The notes under the pieces are model-generated. The model had not been told where the DNA came from and did no database searches. It worked only from the letters and a program-made list of their open reading frames with translations. Source: Chloroflexota bacterium (GTDB taxonomy: Bacteria > Chloroflexota > Dehalococcoidia > SZUA-161). From it: DNA of 7,298 bases. The stretch covers positions 1 to 7,298 of the forward strand of contig DAOUTY010000086.1 of assembly GCA_030668425.1 (NCBI GenBank). The letters are read 5' to 3'. This document shows positions 1 through 6,130 of this stretch, piece after piece. The first letter of the stretch is position 1. Each line of letters starts with the position of its first letter. Made by a program: the position numbers and the translations under genes.

Positions 1-12
1 CATATAGAGGCG

Positions 13-834
13 CTACTCTGGTTCAATCTCTGGCGGCTCTATGTAAATTGGTTCGTTGAAGTCAAAATACTGAGTGATGACAAAGCCGCTGACCCATTGC
101 TCTTTGATGTTGGGATCTGGAAAGCGGAACTCGGTTCCCTGCTGCCTGATATAGTCATCCCCATCGATCCACAACTCGACGACGATCTCTCGCTGAAGCA
201 TCCACTCCAGAATGTCAGGGGAAATCTGCCTGTACTCTTCCTCTTGCCTTTTCCTCAGCATGTCTACGTAGGAATCTTGATCAACCCTGCCGCGGTAGTG
301 GGAGCAGTTGACGCCGTCGATCTCCTCGTCAGGCAATACCTCCAACTCGACCAAGTAATTGAAGAGCTCAAATTTATTATCCAGAGTTTGAATGGAGATG
401 GAACAGGTGCCTGTGCCTGGTGTGGGCTGCGTCAAGCGCGAATTATACACTTCGCATATTCGCCATTGGGACTCATTTGAACTCCGTAAATAACCCTTAT
501 CGCCAGCGACTATAGTCTCAGTCCAACCACTGGTGGCCGTCACGGTCACAGTCGCACCATTGCTACTAGTAACAGTAGTTACATTCCCGCCGTCGACGAT
601 CACTGTCGCGAATCCGTGATAGTGGTCGGAGGCAGCGTATTCCGACTCATATGATGATACAGAGGTAATGCCGTCAGCATGTGTCGTTGAATTTGACGTG
701 GTGCGGTATGATTGTACTTCGCTGGTTCTGGCGATTGCCCTGTCAACGACATCCTGTAAGCTTGCCTGCTCGTCGCAGGCCACAAAAGGTAGAATCAGCA
801 GGACTGTTAACACGATGGCAACAGAAAGCTTCAT
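13..834 (-). CDS. Predicted secreted lipoprotein, possibly LppX/LolA-like fold
   Basis: A 273-residue protein of no recognised specific function. It opens with a short basic MK, a hydrophobic core (about 3-18) and a lipobox-like FVAC with Cys20, so it should be exported and lipid-anchored; Phe at -3 is not the ideal residue. The mature part begins DEQASLQDVVDRAIA, then a Ser/Thr-rich segment (about 42-105) suited to beta strands. GDKGYLRSSNESQWRICE (112-128), LPDEEIDGVNCSHYRGRVD (167-185) and VELWIDGDDYIRQQ (219-232) resemble the repeated strand elements of LolA/LppX-like lipid-carrier lipoproteins: a conversion step, then WID plus a reported residue, then a closing DFNEPIYIEPPE. This fold call is by pattern only. 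Mature-part Cys residues are 127, 144 and 177. The tail is acidic and Pro-rich. The ATG start has AAGGGG 3 nt upstream within a longer purine-rich stretch. Base composition looks lower in GC than the operon. It is probably a lineage-specific accessory gene transcribed from its own promoter. Confidence 0.72.
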   Translation of the reverse strand: MKLSVAIVLTVLLILPFVACDEQASLQDVVDRAIARTSEVQSYRTTSNSTTHADGITSVSSYESEYAASDHYHGFATVIVDGGNVTTVTSSNGATVTVTATSGWTETIVAGDKGYLRSSNESQWRICEVYNSRLTQPTPGTGTCSISIQTLDNKFELFNYLVELEVLPDEEIDGVNCSHYRGRVDQDSYVDMLRKRQEEEYRQISPDILEWMLQREIVVELWIDGDDYIRQQGTEFRFPDPNIKEQWVSGFVITQYFDFNEPIYIEPPEIEPE

Positions 835-972
835 GTGCCCCTTACCTGTAGATTGAAAATTTCACCTAATTAAGAGTTTAATTTGGAATAGCGATTTGTT
901 GGGAAAATTTTCGTGAGATAAGTGAAAGATAACAGCACACGATCATATAGTAATGCTTGTTTGAGGAATTTG
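835..972 (-). other. AT-rich intergenic region with several short palindromes (putative leader or operator region)
   Basis: This 138-bp gap is the only sizeable non-coding stretch. It holds a 10-bp perfect palindrome (GAAAATTTTC, 903-912), an odd-centred palindrome TGAAAATTTCA (854-864), and between them an imperfect dyad at 865-886. The dyad arms are CC-T-AATTAA and TTAATT-T-GG around a GAGT loop, with one T/T mismatch. GAAAATTT therefore occurs twice, at 855-862 and 903-910, exactly 48 bp apart. An outer inverted pair GTGAAA (922-927) and TTTCAC (860-865) could enclose the dyad in RNA. No GC-rich hairpin followed by a U run is present, so I see no intrinsic terminator for tilS and read-through is possible. 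No known riboswitch or small RNA is recognised. Confidence 0.45.
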
Positions 973-976
973 TCAA
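947..976 (-). promoter_or_regulatory. Candidate sigma70/sigmaA promoter for the lipoprotein gene, overlapping the tilS stop
   Basis: On the minus strand a perfect TTGACA (971-976) is followed, after 18 nt (953-970), by TACTAT (947-952), which has the key TA...T of a -10 box (4 of 6 matches). The -35 box contains the TGA stop codon of tilS. A better-looking -10, TATGAT (942-947, 5 of 6), also lies there but would give a 23-nt spacer, which is too long. Transcription would begin near 938-940, giving a leader of about 105 nt before the lipoprotein ATG. This is motif matching in an AT-rich stretch, so chance agreement is possible. Confidence 0.4.
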
Positions 977-2406
977 TCTTTTTTTACGCTCTCGAATTCT
1001 AAACAGAGCACTTGCCTGGTCGAGGGCGTGACTCTGGCGCGGTGGTCGATGCGCCAGCCCACTACCCAGAGGATATGCTGCGGTGAGCAGACCAGCGGCA
1101 TATGATCGCGCCAGTGGCGGGGGATCTTCGAGTCGACCATGAAGTCCTGGAGCTTTTTGGGTAACTCCATCCCCAGGGGATGAAACCTGTCACCGCGCCT
1201 CCGGCCGCGGACGGTGAGCGCGTCGCCGGTGACATCGAAGTCAAGATATGCCTTCAGTTCACCCTCGTCAGCATCTGTCGGGCGATGATCCAGGATGGTG
1301 CTTCTCACCCGCCAGCCACTAAGCTCCGTCTCGCCTGGGACGTTAAGGCGGTGCTCTCCCTGCAGAGGAGGGTAGGGACAGCCTATTCCCCCCCTGGCCG
1401 TTATCAGCCCGTGTCTGTAGTCGCCGTGAAAGGCCAGGCCGCGGGGCAGGGAAAGCCTTTTCCCTGCCGGCTTGGTCATGGCATCAAGCAGGCTCTCAAC
1501 GTGGACGGACTCGATATCCTGAAGGTCTCCGAGCAGACGCTGGAGGGCTGAGCGGATCAGGTGTCGCTTGAGGGCGGGATCGAGGGGAGAGAACTCCACT
1601 CTCTCGATGGCAATCCCCTCTGGCCGTTCTTTCACAACGCGGCCCCAGAGCTGGGATACTTGCTCGTCTATGTAGGCCAGGTCGGCGTCAGCCGCACGGG
1701 CAGTGCGGAGTAGCGCCATCTCGATATCAGGGTTGTATCTTAGAAGCAGTGGGATGAGCTGAGAGCGGACCTGGTTGCGCAACTGGGTGGGCAAGCTGTT
1801 GGAGGAATCGATTCGGGGGGATAGCCCCTGGGCAGAGCAATAAGCCTCAGTTTCACCTCTCCTCACTTCGAGGAGAGGCCTTGCAATTCTGAGCTTGTCT
1901 TCCTTGGGCAGATGCCAGATATTGAGCGGCTGCATGCCGCGAAGTCCGGCGAGCCCAGTGCCGCGCACCAGGTGCATCAGGATGGTCTCAATCTGGTCAT
2001 CAGCGGTGTGCCCTACCGCTACGGTGTCCGTACCCAGTGAACGTGCAACCTCGGAGAAGAAGGCATATCTTACCTCTCGTGCCGCCTCCTCCAGAGAGAG
2101 GCGGTGTTTACGCTGGTATGCCTTTACATCCCGCCTTTCGATAGTCGCCGGGATTTCCAGTTCGTGGGCCAGCGAGGATACATACTCGGCATCAGCATCC
2201 GATTCGGCTCCACGCAGCAGGTGATTCAGATGAGCGATGTGAAGCTCCGTGCCCAGCGTACGTTTGAGTCCCGACAGGATGTGAAGCAGGCATACGGAGT
2301 CGGGCCCTCCGGAGACTCCGACTACCAGGGGTTCATTTGCTCTGACCAGGTCGCGCTCCCGGATAAACCGTAGAACCCTTCTCGGGAGGGGTTGTTGGCG
2401 TCTCAT
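973..2406 (-). CDS. tilS: tRNA(Ile)-lysidine synthetase TilS
   Basis: A 477-residue cytosolic enzyme that uses ATP and lysine to convert C34 of the CAU-anticodon tRNA-Ile into lysidine, switching its reading from AUG to AUA. The PP-loop ATPase motif SGGPDS is at residues 32-37. HLNHLLRG (about 59-66) and GHTADDQIET (132-141) are the other N-type ATP pyrophosphatase signatures of TilS, followed by HLVRGTGLAGLRGM. A middle substrate-binding region and a TilS C-terminal domain (about 395-470; VRGRRRGDRFHPLGM, KKLQDFMVDSKIP, WVVGWRIDHRARVT) complete the long form, near the length of the Bacillus subtilis protein. The start is the ATG at 2406, overlapping the phosphatase stop as ATGA, with GAGGAAAG upstream. 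A frame reaching 2484 adds 26 residues unlike TilS. The usual downstream partners hpt and ftsH are absent; a lipoprotein gene follows after 138 bp. An A7 run lies three codons before the TGA stop. Confidence 0.96.
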   Translation of the reverse strand: MRRQQPLPRRVLRFIRERDLVRANEPLVVGVSGGPDSVCLLHILSGLKRTLGTELHIAHLNHLLRGAESDADAEYVSSLAHELEIPATIERRDVKAYQRKHRLSLEEAAREVRYAFFSEVARSLGTDTVAVGHTADDQIETILMHLVRGTGLAGLRGMQPLNIWHLPKEDKLRIARPLLEVRRGETEAYCSAQGLSPRIDSSNSLPTQLRNQVRSQLIPLLLRYNPDIEMALLRTARAADADLAYIDEQVSQLWGRVVKERPEGIAIERVEFSPLDPALKRHLIRSALQRLLGDLQDIESVHVESLLDAMTKPAGKRLSLPRGLAFHGDYRHGLITARGGIGCPYPPLQGEHRLNVPGETELSGWRVRSTILDHRPTDADEGELKAYLDFDVTGDALTVRGRRRGDRFHPLGMELPKKLQDFMVDSKIPRHWRDHMPLVCSPQHILWVVGWRIDHRARVTPSTRQVLCLEFESVKKD

Positions 2407-2421
2407 TTGTAGTCTTTCCTC
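2403..2421 (-). promoter_or_regulatory. Ribosome binding site and ATGA overlap that fix the tilS start
   Basis: GAGGAAAG (2414-2421) precedes the ATG at 2406 by 7 nt. The ATG overlaps the phosphatase TGA stop (2403-2405) as ATGA. This repeats the arrangement at the previous junction and rules out the longer frame reaching 2484 as the likely start. Confidence 0.78.
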
Positions 2422-3047
2422 AGGTGGCAGGTATCGTTCAGCGAAGCGAGCACCGTCCACGGTGGGTTGAAGTCCAGGGTACACATGGAAGCTAGGTCTA
2501 GCCTCATCCTTCTACATTCTGAGAGCTCCAGCCCTAGTGCTTTGCAAATAATGGAAAGTGTGGGGAAGAAGTGAGTGACCGCTATCACGACCCCTTTTCC
2601 GCTCGCTTTGCCCCCCCCTGTCTGCTGGTTATGCCTTTCGATGATCTCCTGGATAGCTGCCCAGGCGTTATCCTGGAGCTCAGGGAGGGTGCAGCCTCCA
2701 GGAAGCCTCACCGAAGCGCAGTCTTCTACCCACTTGTCCAGGAAGTCGCCATACTGGGCTCTCATCTCCTTATACGTCAGGCCATCTACATCGCCGGCAT
2801 CCAGTTCTCTCAGCCCGAAGAGGGGTACAATCTCAACTTGATGGTAACGGCCTATAGCGCAGGCTGTATCTCTGGCTCTCTTCAGGGGGCTGGTATAGAT
2901 TGCTTCCACCTTCTCGTTCTTGAGCGCCTGGGCCAGCGCTTCAGCCTGCCTTTTGCCAGTTTCATTTAACTCCAGGTCGCTGATTCCCTGTATTCGCCCC
3001 AGCCTGTTCATGTCTGTCTCCCCGTGCCTGGCTAGGATAAGTCTCAT
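2403..3047 (-). CDS. Histidine phosphatase family protein (phosphoglycerate mutase-like, CobC-like)
   Basis: A 214-residue soluble enzyme of the histidine phosphatase superfamily. The catalytic motif ARHGET spans residues 6-11, with His8 as the phospho-accepting residue. Arg57 sits in TSPLKRARDTA, the acid/base Glu81 follows Arg80 in GLRELDAGDVDG, and the second catalytic His159 is in VIAVTHFFPT. Family members include alpha-ribazole phosphatase (CobC), cofactor-dependent phosphoglycerate mutase-like phosphatases and phosphoserine phosphatases. No cobalamin gene is in view, so the substrate is left open. The start chosen is the ATG at 3047: it overlaps the M48 stop as ATGA, has GAGAGGGG 5 nt upstream, and puts the RHG motif at the usual residues 7-9. 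A longer frame reaching 3131 would only add 28 residues of protease-overlapping sequence. The gene contains a G8 run in coding sense (2611-2618) encoding a glycine-rich loop, frame intact. Confidence 0.9.
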   Translation of the reverse strand: MRLILARHGETDMNRLGRIQGISDLELNETGKRQAEALAQALKNEKVEAIYTSPLKRARDTACAIGRYHQVEIVPLFGLRELDAGDVDGLTYKEMRAQYGDFLDKWVEDCASVRLPGGCTLPELQDNAWAAIQEIIERHNQQTGGGKASGKGVVIAVTHFFPTLSIICKALGLELSECRRMRLDLASMCTLDFNPPWTVLASLNDTCHLRKDYK

Positions 3048-3062
3048 AACTGCCCCTCTCTT
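3044..3062 (-). promoter_or_regulatory. Ribosome binding site and ATGA overlap that fix the phosphatase start
   Basis: GAGAGGGG (3053-3060) lies 5 nt before the ATG at 3047. The ATG shares bases with the TGA stop of the M48 protease (3044-3046), forming ATGA. This is a classic stop/restart arrangement for translational coupling and decides the start against a longer in-frame extension. Confidence 0.8.
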
Positions 3063-4171
3063 CGATAGCGCCGAGCCAGCTCCATACGCTTGTAGTATGG
3101 TGGATGGTCGTGGAACAGGATCTCTGCCCATCTGCCGGGTTCGGACTCCGTCAAATTCTGATCGGTGAGCTTGGTGAGCATGGTGGCGAATGCCTCGGGG
3201 TTGTCTGTGGTCGCAAGGGCGTAGTTGTCGGCTGCTTCCTCCAGGCGTCGGCTATAGGCGTTAACCAGAGGCGCAAGCACTAGAGCGAATGCAGCCAGAA
3301 CCAGTGCCAGCAAGGGAAGCGCAGCGACGTCGGAGATACCGTCGAGCTCAAGTCGGGGCACAGCCCAGTTGAGCGTCAAGTTTACCAGGTAGAACCCGAG
3401 AAGCATCAGCGCTGACTGTGCCACGATGAGCCTGGCGATGTCCTTATGCCGTTGATGGCCCAGTTCGTGAGCCATGATCACCTCGATCTCTTCCGGTGTG
3501 TAGTGCACGAGCAGGGTGTCGCTGATAGCAATACGCCTGGTGTTGCCCCAGCCCATCAGCATAGCATTGCCGGCAGACATCTTGCTGCTGAAATCGATCT
3601 GGAAAACGTCCTTTACCTTGGTCTGGCAACGTTCTGCTAAACCGAGGAGCTTTTGTCTGAGTTCCGTATCCTTGATAGGTTCCAGCTTGAAAAAAAGGGG
3701 CAGGATCAGCACCGGCGCCAGCCTGGTCATGACCACGCTGAGCAAAGCTACGAAGGCAAAGGCTAACAGCCACCAGGTCTGGGGGAAGGCCTGGAGGAAT
3801 AGATAGATTACTACCACTAAACCCGTACCCAGAGCCAATCCCAGACCCATTTCCTTCGCCTCATCGGCCAGCCATGACCTCCGGCTTTGGTGTGAGAGGC
3901 CGTAACGATGGGGCAGAATGAAGCTGCGATAGACGCTGAGCGGTGCTAAGATGATGGTGTAGCTTAGCGTAAGGATCAGGAAATAGAGGGCAACCATCGC
4001 TGACTGGGGGAATGCCAGGAGATTCCTCAGCCCGCTGGACAGCCCGCTGAGCAAGACAATGAGCAGGAAGGCAGATCCCAGCGCCAGCTCAAGGTATAGA
4101 AGACGCCTCGTCAGCCTGGTGTATTCGCGTGCCTGTGCTTGTCTCTGGGGGTCTACGGCTTGCTCTGACAT
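3044..4171 (-). CDS. M48 family membrane zinc metalloprotease, Ste24/CAAX prenyl protease 1-like
   Basis: A 375-residue polytopic membrane protease. The N-terminal half matches the Ste24-type M48 N-terminal domain: hydrophobic segments near 24-44, 57-80, 107-128 and 134-162, and an RYGLSHQSRRSWLADEAKE stretch (about 89-107) corresponding to the conserved loop before the third helix. The catalytic part has HELGH at 235-239, with zinc ligands His235 and His239 and catalytic Glu236. The third ligand is probably Glu311 in SRRLEEAAD (307-315). HDHPPYYKRMELA (about 354-366) is the typical closing motif. Two further hydrophobic segments lie at about 247-272 and 282-303. All active-site residues are present, so it should be active. 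Bacteria lack protein prenylation, so the role is probably membrane protein turnover or processing; that is inference. It starts at ATG 4171, 11 bp after the DUF2344 stop, with a close GGAG. Its TGA stop overlaps the ATG of the next gene. HtpX is a shorter relative without this N-terminal domain. Confidence 0.93.
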   Translation of the reverse strand: MSEQAVDPQRQAQAREYTRLTRRLLYLELALGSAFLLIVLLSGLSSGLRNLLAFPQSAMVALYFLILTLSYTIILAPLSVYRSFILPHRYGLSHQSRRSWLADEAKEMGLGLALGTGLVVVIYLFLQAFPQTWWLLAFAFVALLSVVMTRLAPVLILPLFFKLEPIKDTELRQKLLGLAERCQTKVKDVFQIDFSSKMSAGNAMLMGWGNTRRIAISDTLLVHYTPEEIEVIMAHELGHQRHKDIARLIVAQSALMLLGFYLVNLTLNWAVPRLELDGISDVAALPLLALVLAAFALVLAPLVNAYSRRLEEAADNYALATTDNPEAFATMLTKLTDQNLTESEPGRWAEILFHDHPPYYKRMELARRYRREGQL

Positions 4172-4182
4172 AATCTCCAGAT

Positions 4183-4851
4183 CTATGGGTGGGGACTGTG
4201 TTTATTCTGTGGAGCCAGGATTAGTTTGGTGCGATGGATAGATTGGGGGGGGCTAGCAAATCCCAGGGCTAAGGTCACCTGCTCCGGCCTTCCTGTACCT
4301 TTGCTGTCGCAACGCAATCGCATTCCGAGTGTGCACTCGGGGGGATTACAATCGAGTAGCCAGATGCTCTCGATCAGGCTCCGCAGATCGTATTTGCGTA
4401 TCTCTTTGTCACGGGCGTGCTGCCAGGGCAACGTATCCTTGGCTAGCAGAGACCGAAGGGAGGCCTCTACCCCTTTTGCCTCTTTGTCAGTGTCTACACA
4501 AACCTCGTATTCAGCATAGAGCACCTGTGATTGGAGCGAAGGCAGCCCCAGGCCTATCTCGGCTACCTCGGAGATATCGATGCTGGGAGGCAACTGGTTG
4601 CTAAGGGATTTCAGAAAAAAATGCGGTGAAACCCGATGCTTGAGGAAAATGTCTATAAGCTCTCCGCTGCTGGTCACTCCGATGGCCAGGGGTGCCGCGA
4701 TGGATAGTCTGGGATGGGGGCTGAATCCCTGGGAATAGGCGAGCGGTATATCAGCCCTGCGTAGAGCGCGTTGCCATAGGCGCATCAGGTCAAGGTGCGA
4801 TATGTACTTCAGCTCTTTGCCTCTGGCGAAGGTTATGCGCAAACGCTGCAT
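4183..4851 (-). CDS. Standalone DUF2344 (TIGR03936-type) radical SAM-associated protein
   Basis: A 222-residue soluble protein of unknown biochemical function. The N-terminal half carries the family signature: KELKYISHLDLMRLWQRAL (about residues 12-30), then IPLAYSQGFSPHPRLSIAAPLAIGV (35-59) and GELIDIFL. The C-terminal part is more variable but ends with the usual IHRT-like element. In many bacteria this domain is fused to, or sits beside, a TIGR03960 radical SAM protein, often near rng and rplU. Here it stands alone, and the only radical SAM gene in view is mtaB, one gene upstream. The ATG start has AAGGAA at 4857-4862 (5 nt gap) inside the end of the preceding CNNM gene, only 2 bp from that gene's TAG stop, which supports coupled translation. 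The gene contains a C8 run (coding sense) at 4245-4252 and a T7 run at 4615-4621, with an intact frame. Family call is confident; role is unknown. Confidence 0.9.
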   Translation of the reverse strand: MQRLRITFARGKELKYISHLDLMRLWQRALRRADIPLAYSQGFSPHPRLSIAAPLAIGVTSSGELIDIFLKHRVSPHFFLKSLSNQLPPSIDISEVAEIGLGLPSLQSQVLYAEYEVCVDTDKEAKGVEASLRSLLAKDTLPWQHARDKEIRKYDLRSLIESIWLLDCNPPECTLGMRLRCDSKGTGRPEQVTLALGFASPPQSIHRTKLILAPQNKHSPHP

Positions 4852-4853
4852 CT

Positions 4854-6110
4854 CTATTCCTTGGTGATCAGGATCTTTCCGATCTTGACTCCTTTCATTT
4901 CGGTTATCACTAACTTCAAGTTATTGTATTTTAGCTGTTCTCCTTCCTTGGGTATGTGGCCGAGCATATTCAAGACGAAGCCGGCGACTGTCTCATATTC
5001 CCCTTCAGGCAGTTTTAATCCAAGCTTCTCGTTGGCGTCGTCGACCCTCATCCCGCCGTCGATCTGGAAGCTGTTCTCGTCAATTGTCTCGAAGCTTTTT
5101 TTCACCTTGACCAACTCATCTCCAAACTCCCCCACAATTTCCTCCAGCAACCGCTCCATGGTGACTAGGCCAGAGGTGCCGCCAAACTCGTCGACGACCA
5201 TGGCTAGCTGGCCGCGAGACTCCTGCATCTCGGCGAAAAGCTCAGCGATAGGTTTGCTCTCCGGCACGAAATACGCCGGGCGCGCCAGTTTATCGACGAC
5301 GCTATCTTGTTGGATAGTGCCTTTGGCCTGGGCCATGAGAACATCTTTTATCCAGAGGACGCCGACCACGGTGTCAATAGTATCCTCGTATACCGGGAAG
5401 CGGGAGTGCGGAGACTCGGCATAGGTGGCGAGGAACTCGGAGAGTTTGGTCCCCTTCTCCACCCAATTAATATCCGGGCGCGGGGTCATTACCTCGTCGA
5501 CCTGGCGATCGCCGAAGCGGAAAACCCTCTCTACCATCTCGGCCTCAGCCTCCATCAGCGTTCCCTCCTCAGCGCCCACGGAGACGGCGGTACGGATCTC
5601 GTCCTCGCTCACCAGTACCTGACGAACTGGGGAAGCTCCCACCAGCCGGGCCAGCTTGTCGGCTATCCAGACGAATATGGTGGCTATCGGGAACAGAACC
5701 CATATCAATATCTTCATCGGTGTGGCATAGAAAAAGGCCAGTCGCTCTCCATATCTGGTGGCTACAGTTTTAGGGAAGACCTCGCCAAAGACGAGCAGCA
5801 GTATGGTTACCCCTGCTGTAGCTGCTAGCACTGCGTATCCTTCAGCCAGTACTGACAGCGCTATTATCGTAGCTAGAGCAGCAGCGGCAGTATTGACCAA
5901 ATTATTGCCTAAAAGGATTGTAGTTAGTAATCTTTCGGGCTTCTCTGCCATCAAAGCCACCTCTTTGGCAGCACCCCCCTCGGTGTTAGCCAGGTGCCTC
6001 AGTCGTAGCTTTTGCAAGGAGACAAACGCTACCTCCGAGCTAGAGAAAAAGCCGGAGAACAGCAAGCAGAGAAAGAACAGCATCAGGTATAATATATCGA
6101 TATTGGTCAT
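4854..6110 (-). CDS. CNNM/CorC (HlyC, TlyC) family membrane protein with DUF21, CBS pair and CorC_HlyC domains
   Basis: A 418-residue integral membrane protein. An N-terminal DUF21 (CNNM transmembrane) domain covers about residues 1-190. Hydrophobic segments lie near 5-26, 61-88, 92-112 and 124-153, and family motifs are SSSE (23-26), GNNLVN (68-73) and GEVFPK (109-114). A CBS pair follows (about 200-325), with VMTPRPDI opening the first CBS and VVDEFGGTSGLVT in the second. The C-terminal CorC_HlyC domain (about 335-418) shows DGGMRVDDANEKLGL and EYETVAGFVLNMLG. Relatives are linked to Mg2+/Co2+ export or Na+-coupled Mg2+ transport, with the CBS pair sensing adenine nucleotide and Mg2+. The old name hemolysin is not evidence of toxicity. 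The start is an ATG preceded by GGGAGGT at 6117-6123 (6 nt gap). It begins 20 bp after mtaB and ends 2 bp before DUF2344, whose ribosome binding site lies in this gene's last codons. Transport substrate is not determinable here. Confidence 0.93.
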   Translation of the reverse strand: MTNIDILYLMLFFLCLLFSGFFSSSEVAFVSLQKLRLRHLANTEGGAAKEVALMAEKPERLLTTILLGNNLVNTAAAALATIIALSVLAEGYAVLAATAGVTILLLVFGEVFPKTVATRYGERLAFFYATPMKILIWVLFPIATIFVWIADKLARLVGASPVRQVLVSEDEIRTAVSVGAEEGTLMEAEAEMVERVFRFGDRQVDEVMTPRPDINWVEKGTKLSEFLATYAESPHSRFPVYEDTIDTVVGVLWIKDVLMAQAKGTIQQDSVVDKLARPAYFVPESKPIAELFAEMQESRGQLAMVVDEFGGTSGLVTMERLLEEIVGEFGDELVKVKKSFETIDENSFQIDGGMRVDDANEKLGLKLPEGEYETVAGFVLNMLGHIPKEGEQLKYNNLKLVITEMKGVKIGKILITKE

Positions 6111-6130
6111 AGTAAGACCTCCCTTGCCCT

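Noticed and set aside
1..3. Minus-strand ATG at the left edge, 9 bp after the lipoprotein stop
   Set aside because: Only one codon is visible and no clear Shine-Dalgarno precedes it, so a further gene cannot be supported.
97..480. Plus-strand open frame of 127 codons opposite the lipoprotein gene
   Set aside because: No signal or domain pattern, whereas the minus strand has a lipoprotein signal, a Shine-Dalgarno and a coherent protein.
835..972. Intrinsic terminator after tilS
   Set aside because: The palindromes there are AT-rich and none is followed by a U run in the minus-strand RNA.
979..985. A7 run (coding sense) three codons before the tilS stop as a programmed slippage site
   Set aside because: A slip would alter only the last few residues beyond the conserved TilS C-terminal domain; similar 7-base runs occur at 3690-3696 and 4615-4621, so it looks incidental.
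2407..2484. N-terminal extension of TilS to an upstream ATG
   Set aside because: The 26 added residues overlap the phosphatase gene and do not look like TilS; the ATGA overlap and GAGGAAAG support the start at 2406.
3048..3131. N-terminal extension of the histidine phosphatase
   Set aside because: Would put 28 residues before the RHG motif, which normally lies at the very N-terminus, and would overlap the protease gene.
4795..5424. Plus-strand open frame of 209 codons opposite the CNNM gene
   Set aside because: Ser/Thr/Pro-rich low-complexity translation with no domain pattern, lying wholly antisense to the strongly supported CNNM and DUF2344 genes; a shadow frame.
5307..5828. Plus-strand open frame of 173 codons
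   Set aside because: Antisense to the CNNM gene, no recognisable motif and no convincing ribosome binding site noticed.
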